Below, piece by piece: positions 47,073-55,299 of a stretch of 55,616 nt of DNA. The translations under genes and the position numbers were made by a program. Source of the DNA: Prochlorococcus sp. AG-436-J02 (lineage in GTDB: Bacteria; Cyanobacteriota; Cyanobacteriia; PCC-6307; Cyanobiaceae). The notes below the pieces were generated by a model, which was not told the DNA's origin, ran no database searches, and saw only the letters and a program-made list of their open reading frames with translations. The DNA lies in the NCBI GenBank assembly GCA_003212625.1, contig QCPI01000006.1, forward strand, positions 1 to 55,616. The letters run 5' to 3'. Positions within the stretch are counted from its first letter, which is position 1, and each line of letters begins with the position of its first letter.

Positions 47073-47816
47073 ATGAGTGATTTTTTTGTGTTTAACGGCA
47101 TTTGGCTTAATGCTTTTTTAATTAATTTCGTATTGATATTTTTTGGCCAAAGGCTTCCTTTCTTGACTAAGAAAGGTTGGATCCATGCCGGAGTACTTGG
47201 AACACTTTTATGGGGTTCTATTGGTTGGAATGCTTGGCTCTCAGTATGTTTTTATCTTTTGTTAGGGACTTTGGTTACGAAAATTGGATACAAAAACAAA
47301 GCATTCCGAGGTATTGCAGAAGCCAGAGGTGGTCAACGTGGTCCTGAAAATGTTTGGGGATCTGCCGCTACAGGTTGTTCACTCGCTTTATTTAGTTGTA
47401 TTTGGCCTAATTATTTAACTTTATTCATGGTTGGTTTTGCATCTAGTTTTACAGCCAAACTTTCTGATACTTTTTCAAGTGAAATTGGCAAGAGATATGG
47501 TAAAAAAACTTTCTTGATTACGACTTTACAGTCAGTAGAGCCAGGTACTGAGGGAGCAATAAGCATTGAAGGTTTATTAGCCGGCTTATTAGGTTGTGTA
47601 ATCATGACAGTTGTTATGCTTAAGCTTTCAATTATTTCTGGACTATCTGTTGCTTTTATAGTGTTCTTATCTGCTTATTTAGCAACTATTTTGGAAAGTT
47701 ACATAGGAGCAGTTGTACAAAATAAGATTGATTGGATGACAAATGAATTAGTTAACTCTATTCAGACGTCTTTGGCTGCAATTATTGCTATCTTTTTATA
47801 TTCAAAGTTTATTTAA
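47073..47816 (+). CDS. DUF92 membrane protein (VTE6-like)
   Basis: Polytopic membrane protein of the DUF92 family, which in plants and algae includes VTE6, the phytyl-phosphate kinase of tocopherol and phylloquinone synthesis. Seen: GWIHAGVLGTLLWGSIGW, a conserved polar segment ARGGQRGPENVWGSAATG, FTAKLSDTFSSEIGKRYGKKTFLITTL with DTxxSE, and VEPGTEGAISIEGLLAGL. About six helices in 247 residues. It follows rsmE by 63 bases. Phytol salvage is a reasonable inference for a chlorophyll-rich cell. Confidence 0.85.
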   Translation: MSDFFVFNGIWLNAFLINFVLIFFGQRLPFLTKKGWIHAGVLGTLLWGSIGWNAWLSVCFYLLLGTLVTKIGYKNKAFRGIAEARGGQRGPENVWGSAATGCSLALFSCIWPNYLTLFMVGFASSFTAKLSDTFSSEIGKRYGKKTFLITTLQSVEPGTEGAISIEGLLAGLLGCVIMTVVMLKLSIISGLSVAFIVFLSAYLATILESYIGAVVQNKIDWMTNELVNSIQTSLAAIIAIFLYSKFI

Positions 47817-47821
47817 ATTAT

Positions 47822-48469
47822 TTATTTTAAATCTGCCCAGGCTTTTAGAACTTGCCATTCACTAATCTGATTATAAATCCATTTGTGCCCCTTAGTATTG
47901 AGATGTATTCCATCTTTTGAGAGTAATTCTTTAAATGAGAATAAGTTGATCATTCTTTCATGTATAGATAAAAATGGAACATTTAAATCTATACAAGTTT
48001 CTTCAATTTTTTTCTCATATATTGAGCATGATTTATTTGAATACCAAAGACATTCTGCGAAAGGCATTGAAGCTTCATTAACAGGTGTTAGGCCTAGAAC
48101 CATTACATCTACTTCTTTTTTTATTTCATCTATTAATCGTTTTAATCCAAATTTAAAAGCATCTTCTGAAAGCTGAGGTCTACCATCTTTTCTTCCAATT
48201 CTTGCGGTATCATTTAATCCAACTGATAGCAAAAGGCCTTCTGGAACTTTCCTTCTTAATTCTCCCCTTGTTTCCCATTCATTCTTATACCTTTTTGCAA
48301 CTTTCTCTAACCCATCTCCTCTCACTCCAAGAGAGTAAATTATAGGGGCATTATCTAACTTCAACCACTGTTGTCTTAATCTTTCACACCATCCGCCTCC
48401 CTCTAGGTCTCCCCATCCGTAAACTCCACTATCTCCAATTATGATTAATTTTTTCTGATTTTTATTCAT
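47822..48469 (-). CDS. SGNH/GDSL-type hydrolase
   Basis: Serine hydrolase of the SGNH family, esterase or lipase type, 215 residues. Block I IIGDSGVYGWG with the nucleophile Ser near 14, Gly of block II in GVRGDG, Asn of block III in VGLND near 103-107, and the DxxH block V DGIHLNTKGH near residue 190. No signal peptide, so cytosolic. It lies 39 bases beyond the phnE stop on the same strand and could be the last gene of the aspC-phnDCE run. Substrate unknown. Confidence 0.88.
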   Translation of the reverse strand: MNKNQKKLIIIGDSGVYGWGDLEGGGWCERLRQQWLKLDNAPIIYSLGVRGDGLEKVAKRYKNEWETRGELRRKVPEGLLLSVGLNDTARIGRKDGRPQLSEDAFKFGLKRLIDEIKKEVDVMVLGLTPVNEASMPFAECLWYSNKSCSIYEKKIEETCIDLNVPFLSIHERMINLFSFKELLSKDGIHLNTKGHKWIYNQISEWQVLKAWADLK

Positions 48470-48508
48470 AAGTCGATATATTGAATAAATAAATAAATAA
48501 AAAACTAA

Positions 48509-50059
48509 CTAACTAGTGAAATTATTGGTTGAATTCTCTAACCAATAATTTTGAGAAGTGCTAAATAAAAATTCTCCTGACATTGTTAATAAAGAGAAAG
48601 TAGCAGTTATTATTATGACTTGTGCCCAATCGAATGAGCTTAGTGATTCCTGTAATTGCCACCCTAATCCTACTCCTCCAACTGCACCTATAAGTGCTGT
48701 TTCCTTTAGGATTACGTCACTTCTATATGCTCCATAAGCTAAGTAACTATTACTTTGGGGAGCTAATATTCCATAAAGTATTGCTGATTTCTTGCTTGAA
48801 CCATTGCTTTTAAGTGCTCGATAAATACTTTTTTCTTGATTTAAGATGTTATCTGTAAGTAATCTTCCCATGACACCCATATGTGTAATTCCTAGTGATA
48901 ATGCGGCTACAGATATATTAGGATTAGTAAAAAGAAGAATAAGTATAGTGGTCAGTGGAGGAGGTATCAATCTAAAGAAGATCCAAACAAGATTTTGAAC
49001 TTTTAGAGGTAATTTACCTGGGAATAATACTAGTAAAAGTGGAGGTGTCCCTATTGCTATCCCAGACGCGAAAAAAGTTATTAAAATTGTTGTAATGATT
49101 AGTTTAAAAAGAGGTAAGGTATTAAATCCATTTCTTATCTCCACGAATGAAGGTAAATTTAAATACGAAAAGCTTAACGGAGTAAACATTTCAAAATTTA
49201 GATTATAAAGCCAACTAATACCTAACGATAGAGATAGTGAAAATATTGAGATTGAAATTAAGAAAGAATTTTTCAAACTAATATTTGTAGATAAATAACT
49301 TCTTAAAAATCTTATAAATTTCTCTAATAAAATTATTACTAACCAAAGCATCCACAAACAAGTCCACATTTCATTGAACTCAAAGGATTTTAAAGTTAAA
49401 TATAATTCTGTTCCTATACCTCCTAATCCAAATATTCCAAGTAATGTTACACCTCTAATTGCACATTCAAATCTGTAAATTCCATATGTAGATAGGATGG
49501 GTATTAACTTTGGTAGTAGAATAGTTATAAATGAGCTCATAAAATTAGATCCAGTTTGCTTAATTGCTATTAGAGGTTGTATGTCAAAACTATCTAGTTG
49601 CTCTGCAATTACTCTTGCTGTTAATGCTGAATAGGGAATGACTATAGATATTATTGCCACCCAATTATTCAAACCTAAAATTTGTATAAATAGCAAGCCC
49701 CAAACTACTTCATGTATTGATCTTGGAATTGCTAATGAGTATTTTATGAATTTACCTAAACAGGAAAATTTAGGAATACCTTTCCAAAATAAATCTGTAG
49801 ATAGTACACCTAAAAGAATTCCAATAAGCATGCTTATAACCCAGCTAGTTAAAGCAGTGGCAATTGTTATTTGAAGTCCTTCCAATGCACTTTTAACTAC
49901 TTCTTGATTGAACGATGGTTTTATTGCTGAGCTTATGAATAGAAATATGATATTTAGACCCCCAATATGAAATCCTTTGATGATTTCTATTAGAATGGGA
50001 ATGTAGGCTATTGATGGGATTAATGTTAATAAAGTTGATACTGGTTTTATTGATTTCAT
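48509..50059 (-). CDS. phnE: Phosphonate/phosphite ABC permease, tandem-fused PhnE
   Basis: Inner-membrane permease for phosphonate or phosphite uptake. At 516 residues it is about twice a single PhnE. Each half ends with an ABC coupling segment of the same shape: TYGIYRFECAIRGVTLLGIF in the N half and YLAYGAYRSDVILKETALIG in the C half, each followed by a Gly-rich turn (GLGGIG, GGVGLG). It therefore looks like two permease modules fused, forming a pseudo-dimer. Six nucleotides separate it from phnC. ATG start. Confidence 0.88.
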   Translation of the reverse strand: MKSIKPVSTLLTLIPSIAYIPILIEIIKGFHIGGLNIIFLFISSAIKPSFNQEVVKSALEGLQITIATALTSWVISMLIGILLGVLSTDLFWKGIPKFSCLGKFIKYSLAIPRSIHEVVWGLLFIQILGLNNWVAIISIVIPYSALTARVIAEQLDSFDIQPLIAIKQTGSNFMSSFITILLPKLIPILSTYGIYRFECAIRGVTLLGIFGLGGIGTELYLTLKSFEFNEMWTCLWMLWLVIILLEKFIRFLRSYLSTNISLKNSFLISISIFSLSLSLGISWLYNLNFEMFTPLSFSYLNLPSFVEIRNGFNTLPLFKLIITTILITFFASGIAIGTPPLLLVLFPGKLPLKVQNLVWIFFRLIPPPLTTILILLFTNPNISVAALSLGITHMGVMGRLLTDNILNQEKSIYRALKSNGSSKKSAILYGILAPQSNSYLAYGAYRSDVILKETALIGAVGGVGLGWQLQESLSSFDWAQVIIITATFSLLTMSGEFLFSTSQNYWLENSTNNFTS

Positions 50060-50065
50060 TATGAA

Positions 50066-50800
50066 TTAAAATAGCCAATCAATCTCTGATTGATTAATAT
50101 TATGAATTTCTCTATCTATTACAATCTCTCCATCTTTTAACCCAATAACTCTATTGAAATTATCTATTAAATTTATTTGGTGAAGACTTATAAGTATGGT
50201 CTCAGGGATTTTAATTCTAAGATAATTTTTTTGATTAATAAATAAATTTAAGATATTTTTTGATAATAGAGGGTCTAAATTTGAGAAAGGTTCGTCTCCA
50301 AGAAGAATCTCTGGCTCTTGTCTTAAAAGACGTGCAATTGCTATTCTTTTTTTTTGCCCACCAGAAAGTTTATTTATATAGGAATAAATAGTTTTTTTAG
50401 GCAGAGAGACTGCTTCTAGACATTCTTGGCATAAACCTTTATCTAAGACTCCTAGGAGATTTTTTAAGGCCCATATGAAATTGTGTTTACCTAATACACC
50501 GCAATTTATATTCTGAGCGACATTTAGCTCTTTTATCAAATATAAATCCTGCCATATAGTTCCTATTTTTGACGACTCAATATTTGAGATATTGTTAATG
50601 TGAGAACCTTTCCATATTACATCCCCTTCGTTTGGGATTAGTGATCCATTCGCGATCGAGATTAATGTACTTTTGCCAGAGCCACTTTTGCCAATAAGCG
50701 CTATCTTCTCACCTTGATTTATTGTTAAATTAATATCTTTTACTCTAATACTTCCTTTACTGCTATGGCTTATATTCTTTAATTCTAGTAACTTAGTCAC
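50066..50800 (-). CDS. phnC: Phosphonate/phosphite ABC ATP-binding protein
   Basis: Cytosolic ATPase of the PhnCDE importer. Walker A IGKSGSGKSTLIS near 37-49, signature LSGGQKKRIAIARLL near 142-156, Walker B ILLGDEPFSNLDP near 163-175, switch His SLHQINLID. 244 residues. Starts with GTG, whose first bases overlap the phnD stop (50797-50800, GTGA), so translation is coupled. Order phnD-phnC-phnE matches marine cyanobacterial clusters. Confidence 0.92.
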   Translation of the reverse strand: MTKLLELKNISHSSKGSIRVKDINLTINQGEKIALIGKSGSGKSTLISIANGSLIPNEGDVIWKGSHINNISNIESSKIGTIWQDLYLIKELNVAQNINCGVLGKHNFIWALKNLLGVLDKGLCQECLEAVSLPKKTIYSYINKLSGGQKKRIAIARLLRQEPEILLGDEPFSNLDPLLSKNILNLFINQKNYLRIKIPETILISLHQINLIDNFNRVIGLKDGEIVIDREIHNINQSEIDWLF

Positions 50801-51708
50801 TTAATCTTTCCAATTTCTCTACCTACCTTTTCTATTTTATTATAATTCTCATTTTTTGATATTTTAAATTTCTTTGCGCTAAATAGTTCTAGAATTTGTT
50901 TTTGTTTTTTTGACCTTTCATTGAAGCTTAAAAATACATTTGTAAGCTCTTTCGTAAAACCTTTTTTGAACTTTTTATCTAGGTTGCCTTGAGCAAGCCA
51001 ATGATAATTATGATAAGAAGGAGTCTTCCAAATTACAAAGACTTTTGAGGGGTCCACGCGTCCTCTCTCGAGATTTCTCTTCCATACTTCTTCGCTAAGA
51101 GCGCCTACCTCATATGAACCACTTTGCACAAGTATTAATGTTGCATCGTGGCTACCACTAAAGCCTGGGCTTGCACCTTTGAAATCTTTAAGTTGAACAC
51201 CTGCTTTGTTTAAAAAATATTGTGGCATCAATCTTCCCGATGTTGAACTTTCAGAGCCAAAAGTAAAACGCTTGCCTTTTAGTGTTTTTAAGTCATTTAT
51301 GTTATTTATTTTTTGGATTGAACTTTTCTTGTTTGCAATAAAAACACTATGGAATTTTTCATCAATATCTCTTTGTGCTATTACCTTGGATCCTTTGCTT
51401 TGAAGTCTTGCTTGTACACCCGTTAAAGCACCGAACCATACTAAATCTAAATTCCCGGTTCTAAAAGCTGTTACAGCTGCAGAATAATTAGTAACTGGTT
51501 TATAACGGACTTGAACATTGAGCTGCTCGCTTAATTCAGAGGATAATACTTTATATAGACGATTCAGATGCTCTGGGTTTTGATCTGGTATCGCCCCAAT
51601 GCGAAGTATTTCCTCTGCTTTTAATGAACCAATATTAGATAAATTAAATATTGAAACAAGAGCAATAGTTATTTTCGTGAATTCGACTTTTCTTGACGAT
51701 TGATGCAT
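50797..51708 (-). CDS. phnD: Phosphonate/phosphite-binding protein
   Basis: Periplasmic solute-binding protein of the PhnD family. I prefer ATG 51708, giving a signal peptide (IALVSIFNLSNIGSLKAEE) and mature start ILRIGAIPDQNPEHLNRLYK. Further family segments: NYSAAVTAFRTGNLDLVWFG, GSESSTSGRLMPQYFL and GFSGSHDATLILVQSGSYEVG. About 303 residues. A run of 14 A lies just before the ATG; an in-frame ATG at 51735 upstream would place that run inside the coding region. Picocyanobacterial PhnD proteins have been shown to bind methylphosphonate or phosphite; which one here is unknown. Confidence 0.92.
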   Translation of the reverse strand: MHQSSRKVEFTKITIALVSIFNLSNIGSLKAEEILRIGAIPDQNPEHLNRLYKVLSSELSEQLNVQVRYKPVTNYSAAVTAFRTGNLDLVWFGALTGVQARLQSKGSKVIAQRDIDEKFHSVFIANKKSSIQKINNINDLKTLKGKRFTFGSESSTSGRLMPQYFLNKAGVQLKDFKGASPGFSGSHDATLILVQSGSYEVGALSEEVWKRNLERGRVDPSKVFVIWKTPSYHNYHWLAQGNLDKKFKKGFTKELTNVFLSFNERSKKQKQILELFSAKKFKISKNENYNKIEKVGREIGKIK

Positions 51709-51724
51709 TTTTTTTTTTTTTAAT

Positions 51725-52903
51725 TTAATAATCATTTAATAAACTTTCTAACCTATCAATTCCATCATTGATCATTTTATTTGAAGATGCATATGAGATT
51801 CTTATGCATTTGTCATCTCCGAAAGCAATCCCTGGAACTATTGCTAGGCCAACCTTTTCTAGTGCCAATTTACAGAAACTTATTGAATTGATATCCTTTA
51901 GATTAATTTCTGGAAAAACATAGAAAGCTCCAGTAGGAGGGACAAAAGAAATATGTTTTATTTTTTTTAGTCTTTCTGTTATCAATAACCTCCTTTTGTT
52001 ATAAATTTCTGCCATTTCATGAACGCAATCTTTTGAGCCGTGAAGTGCGGCAATAGCTCCTTTTTGAGCAAAACTACATACATTGCTTGTACTTTGACTT
52101 TGTAAAGCAATGGCTTTCTTTATTACCTCTGCGTTTCCCGTTAAGTATCCAATCCTCCAACCAGTCATTGCCCACGCCTTAGCAAAACCGTTGACAGTGA
52201 AAATTCTATTTTTTAAGTCTGGTGAGACTTTCGCGAAACTGTGATGAATTTGGTCTGAAGAAATAAGAAATTCATAAATTTCATCACTCATTAATAAAAT
52301 TTTTGGATGTCTTCTTAGAAAATCTGAAATAGCATTTATTTCTTCCTCTGTTAAGACGCAACCAGTTGGATTGCTAGGAGAGTTAATAATTAATAACCTT
52401 GTTCTTTTCGTTACATTTTCTTCTAGAGCATTAATATCTATTTTGAAATCATCTTTGGTTGAAGATTTTATTTTAATTGGCTTAGCACCAGCCAAAAGTG
52501 TTATTTCTGGATAACTCAGCCAATAAGGTGATGGTATTAGTACTTCATCTCCCGGATTTAGAACTACTTGAAATAAATTGTAGATTGCTTGTTTCCCGCC
52601 ATTAGTTACTAAAACATTTTCTGCTTTTGTCGGAACATTATTAATGATTGATTGTTTTTGCGCAATGGCTTCTCTTAATACAGGATCTCCGGCTGCAGGC
52701 CCATAACGAGTTTTTCCATCTTTTAACGCTTTTAGAGTTGCATCGATAATAAATTCAGGGGTATCGAAATCAGGTTCTCCTGCGCTTAAACTACAAATGT
52801 TTTTCCCTAAATCTTTTAGAGCTTTTGCTTTTGCACTGATCTCAAGAGTTAGAGAAGGTTTTATGGAGAGGGCTCTTATTGATATCTGTGATTTGTCAGT
52901 CAT
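51725..52903 (-). CDS. aspC: Class I aspartate aminotransferase
   Basis: PLP-dependent aminotransferase of the class I/AspC-Ib type: transfers the amino group of aspartate to 2-oxoglutarate. Seen: LSAGEPDFDTP near 40-50, PAAGDPVLREAIA, INSPSNPTGCV near 174-184, and the PLP lysine in NGFAKAWAMTGWRIGY, then SQSTSNVCSFAQ. 392 residues, normal. First gene of a minus-strand run aspC-phnD-phnC-phnE; the stop lies 16 bases before the preferred phnD ATG. Its promoter region holds a perfect 19-base palindrome. Confidence 0.94.
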   Translation of the reverse strand: MTDKSQISIRALSIKPSLTLEISAKAKALKDLGKNICSLSAGEPDFDTPEFIIDATLKALKDGKTRYGPAAGDPVLREAIAQKQSIINNVPTKAENVLVTNGGKQAIYNLFQVVLNPGDEVLIPSPYWLSYPEITLLAGAKPIKIKSSTKDDFKIDINALEENVTKRTRLLIINSPSNPTGCVLTEEEINAISDFLRRHPKILLMSDEIYEFLISSDQIHHSFAKVSPDLKNRIFTVNGFAKAWAMTGWRIGYLTGNAEVIKKAIALQSQSTSNVCSFAQKGAIAALHGSKDCVHEMAEIYNKRRLLITERLKKIKHISFVPPTGAFYVFPEINLKDINSISFCKLALEKVGLAIVPGIAFGDDKCIRISYASSNKMINDGIDRLESLLNDY

Positions 52904-52936
52904 CTTCGAAGCATAACTTCAAAATGTTTTTCTTAG

Positions 52937-52955
52937 ATTCACTTTTAAAGTGAAT
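52937..52955. promoter_or_regulatory. Perfect 19-base palindrome in a divergent promoter region
   Basis: ATTCACTTT-T-AAAGTGAAT, located between the aspC ATG (52903) and the VOC gene ATG (52995). Two-fold symmetry with an odd centre is typical of a dimeric repressor site. It stands 33 bases upstream of aspC and 40 upstream of the VOC gene, so it could control either or both. Confidence 0.6.
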
Positions 52956-52994
52956 TGATTTTATTACAAATTTACTACTTAATCAGATACTTGC

Positions 52995-53408
52995 ATGCCT
53001 TTGATGAACATAAACTTTGTAATTGCTTCAGAAAACCCTAGGGAATTATCTGATTTTTATGCCAAGATCAACTCTGACAAGGCAAATCAAGGTTTTAATT
53101 CAACTCATTATTTTATTTCATTAAGTGATCGATCCAAAATACATTTTTATCGACCTAATGAACAATATGAATGGCAAAGGAATGGAAGTTCAACTTCATT
53201 GTGTTTTCAAGGGGAATCTTCTGAAGATCCACAAAAAGTTATTGAAAGGTGGACATCAGAGATCCAGAAAATAGGAGGTAGTGTCATAGGGAGATCAAAA
53301 TTGGCAAAGTTTGGGTGTGAGCAATGGATGATTGATCCAGAAGGTAATCAATTCTTGATTTTGGTACCTTATCTTTCGAACCGTGCTGATATGAAAGGTC
53401 TGATATGA
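52995..53408 (+). CDS. VOC-superfamily (glyoxalase/dioxygenase fold) protein
   Basis: Single VOC domain, 137 residues: an N-terminal strand with NINFVIASENPRELSDFYAK, a middle IHFYRPNEQYEW and a C-terminal FGCEQWMIDPEGNQFLILVP with the E/Q metal position of the fold. Such proteins act as glyoxalases, dioxygenases or antibiotic-binding proteins; metal ligands are only partly evident, so an enzyme role is unproven. Its stop overlaps the ATG of the glycosylase gene by four bases (53405-53408), so they form an operon. Confidence 0.83.
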   Translation: MPLMNINFVIASENPRELSDFYAKINSDKANQGFNSTHYFISLSDRSKIHFYRPNEQYEWQRNGSSTSLCFQGESSEDPQKVIERWTSEIQKIGGSVIGRSKLAKFGCEQWMIDPEGNQFLILVPYLSNRADMKGLI

Positions 53409-53968
53409 AAAAAGAAATTTGTTCTCAAAACGAATTGGGAGAAGTTTCTAATTCAAGTAATTCTATAAATAAAATTGTTGTAGCTAGGGGAAATCCTCAA
53501 GCCCAGTTGATGATTATTGGAGAGGCTCCAGGAGCAAAGGAAGAAGAAATAGGAAAGCCTTTTGTTGGAAGATCTGGAAAATTGCTTGATAAATTGCTTC
53601 ACAATGCCGGAATTGACATAGACCTAGATGTTTATTTTTGCAACGTGGTCAAATGTAGACCTCCTAAGAACAGACGTCCAACTAAGACTGAAATACAAGA
53701 AAATATTCCTTGGTTGTATCAACAAATAAAACTCGTAAATCCACGATTAATAGTTCTTGTTGGAGCTACAGCTTTAGAAGCGATTTTAAAAATCAATTCT
53801 CCAATAAGCATTCTCAGAGGAAAATGGATTAAATGGGAGGGAAGACTTGTTATGCCTGTTTTTCATCCATCTTATTTACTTAGGAATCCATCAAAAGAGG
53901 AAGGAACTCCAATGAGTTTTACTAAATCAGATTTTTTGAAAATTAAGGAAAAAATTGATTTTTTATAA
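53405..53968 (+). CDS. Family-4-like uracil-DNA glycosylase lacking Fe-S cysteines
   Basis: Excises uracil from DNA. Motif A GEAPGAKEEE near 39-48 and motif B MPVFHPSYLLRNPS near 158-171 are clear, with PFVGRSGKLLD and NVVKCRPPKNRRPT between. Classic family 4 enzymes have four Cys binding a [4Fe-4S] cluster: an N-terminal CxxC, the KCRPP Cys and one more after the PxNR block. Here only a lone N-terminal Cys (residue 6) and the KCRPP Cys remain; the last position reads ENIPWL. The cluster is probably lost. 187 residues. ATG overlaps the VOC stop. Confidence 0.85.
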   Translation: MKKEICSQNELGEVSNSSNSINKIVVARGNPQAQLMIIGEAPGAKEEEIGKPFVGRSGKLLDKLLHNAGIDIDLDVYFCNVVKCRPPKNRRPTKTEIQENIPWLYQQIKLVNPRLIVLVGATALEAILKINSPISILRGKWIKWEGRLVMPVFHPSYLLRNPSKEEGTPMSFTKSDFLKIKEKIDFL

Positions 53969-54020
53969 TTGCCCTTAAATATGTCATTCTTATTTATTAA
54001 AGAGGCTCAATTGTTAACTC

Positions 54021-55244
54021 ATGATTGCGACCCTGGGAAAGAATATGGAAGAAAATAATCTTTCTCAGCGATATAGCACCAGAATTATCCGAAGAGATAC
54101 TAGGCCTGTAATGGTTGGAGATATTGGAATCGGCGGGGATAATCCAGTGCGAGTTCAGTCAATGATTAATGAAGACACAATGGATATTGAGGGCTCCACA
54201 GCTGCGATAAGGCGATTACATGAAGTTGGATGCGAGATTGTTAGATTAACTGTTCCCACTCTTGCAAGTGCAAAAGCAGTGGGGGAAATCAAGAAACTTC
54301 TTGCTAGCACCTATCAGCCAGTTCCTCTAGTTGCTGATGTTCACCATAATGGAATGAAAATTGCTTTAGAAGTAGCAAAGCATGTAGACAAAGTTCGTAT
54401 AAATCCTGGATTATTTGTTTTTGAAAGACCTGATCCTAATAGGACTGAATTTAGTAAAGATGAAATTAATGCTATTAAAGATAAGATTATTCAAAAGTTT
54501 GAACCAATTGTTAATACTTTAAAAGCGCAAAATAAGGCACTTCGAATAGGAGTCAATCATGGCTCATTAGCAGAGAGAATGTTATTTGCATATGGAGATA
54601 CCCCTTTTGGAATGGTTGAATCTGCTATGGAATTTATTAGAATTTGTGATTCATTAGATTTTCATAATATTGTAGTTTCGATGAAGGCTTCTCGACCTCC
54701 TGTGATGCTTGCTGCTTATAGAATGATGGCAGATACAATGGATAAGGAGGGATTTAATTATCCCTTACATCTTGGTGTTACTGAAGCTGGCGATGGAGAT
54801 TATGGAAGAATAAAAAGTACTGCTGGTATCGGTACATTATTATCAGAAGGAATTGGAGATACTATAAGAGTTTCCCTGACTGAGGCACCTGAGAAGGAAA
54901 TACCGGTAGCTTATTCAATTTTGCAAGCTGTTGGATTAAGAAAAACAATGGTTGAATATATTAGTTGTCCTAGCTGTGGAAGAACATTATTTAATCTAGA
55001 AGAAGTTGTAGCAAAAGTTAGAGCAGCTACCATTCATTTGACTGGACTTGATATAGCAGTTATGGGTTGTATCGTTAACGGCCCTGGGGAGATGGCAGAT
55101 GCAGATTATGGCTATGTAGGGAAAGGGGTTGGTACAATTGCTCTTTATAGAAATAGAGATGAAATCAAGAGAGTACCTGAGGAGGAAGGAGTTCAGGCGT
55201 TAGTTGATTTAATTAAAGAGGATGGTAAATGGGTAGACCCATAA
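54021..55244 (+). CDS. ispG: 4-hydroxy-3-methylbut-2-enyl diphosphate synthase
   Basis: Next-to-last step of the MEP isoprenoid pathway, using a [4Fe-4S] cluster and ferredoxin in cyanobacteria. Seen: [17 protein letters not shown] near 44-60, [45 protein letters not shown], and cluster cysteines in [11 protein letters not shown] (the CxxC) and [10 protein letters not shown]. 407 residues, longer than E. coli IspG by an N-terminal extension. A later ATG at 54045 is also possible. Feeds carotenoid and phytol synthesis, linking to crtL and pcb. Confidence 0.96.
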   Translation: MIATLGKNMEENNLSQRYSTRIIRRDTRPVMVGDIGIGGDNPVRVQSMINEDTMDIEGSTAAIRRLHEVGCEIVRLTVPTLASAKAVGEIKKLLASTYQPVPLVADVHHNGMKIALEVAKHVDKVRINPGLFVFERPDPNRTEFSKDEINAIKDKIIQKFEPIVNTLKAQNKALRIGVNHGSLAERMLFAYGDTPFGMVESAMEFIRICDSLDFHNIVVSMKASRPPVMLAAYRMMADTMDKEGFNYPLHLGVTEAGDGDYGRIKSTAGIGTLLSEGIGDTIRVSLTEAPEKEIPVAYSILQAVGLRKTMVEYISCPSCGRTLFNLEEVVAKVRAATIHLTGLDIAVMGCIVNGPGEMADADYGYVGKGVGTIALYRNRDEIKRVPEEEGVQALVDLIKEDGKWVDP

Positions 55245-55299
55245 GAAGGGAGATGTATTATATTTCTTTTGTCATCAAAAAAAATCATATTTAATAATC

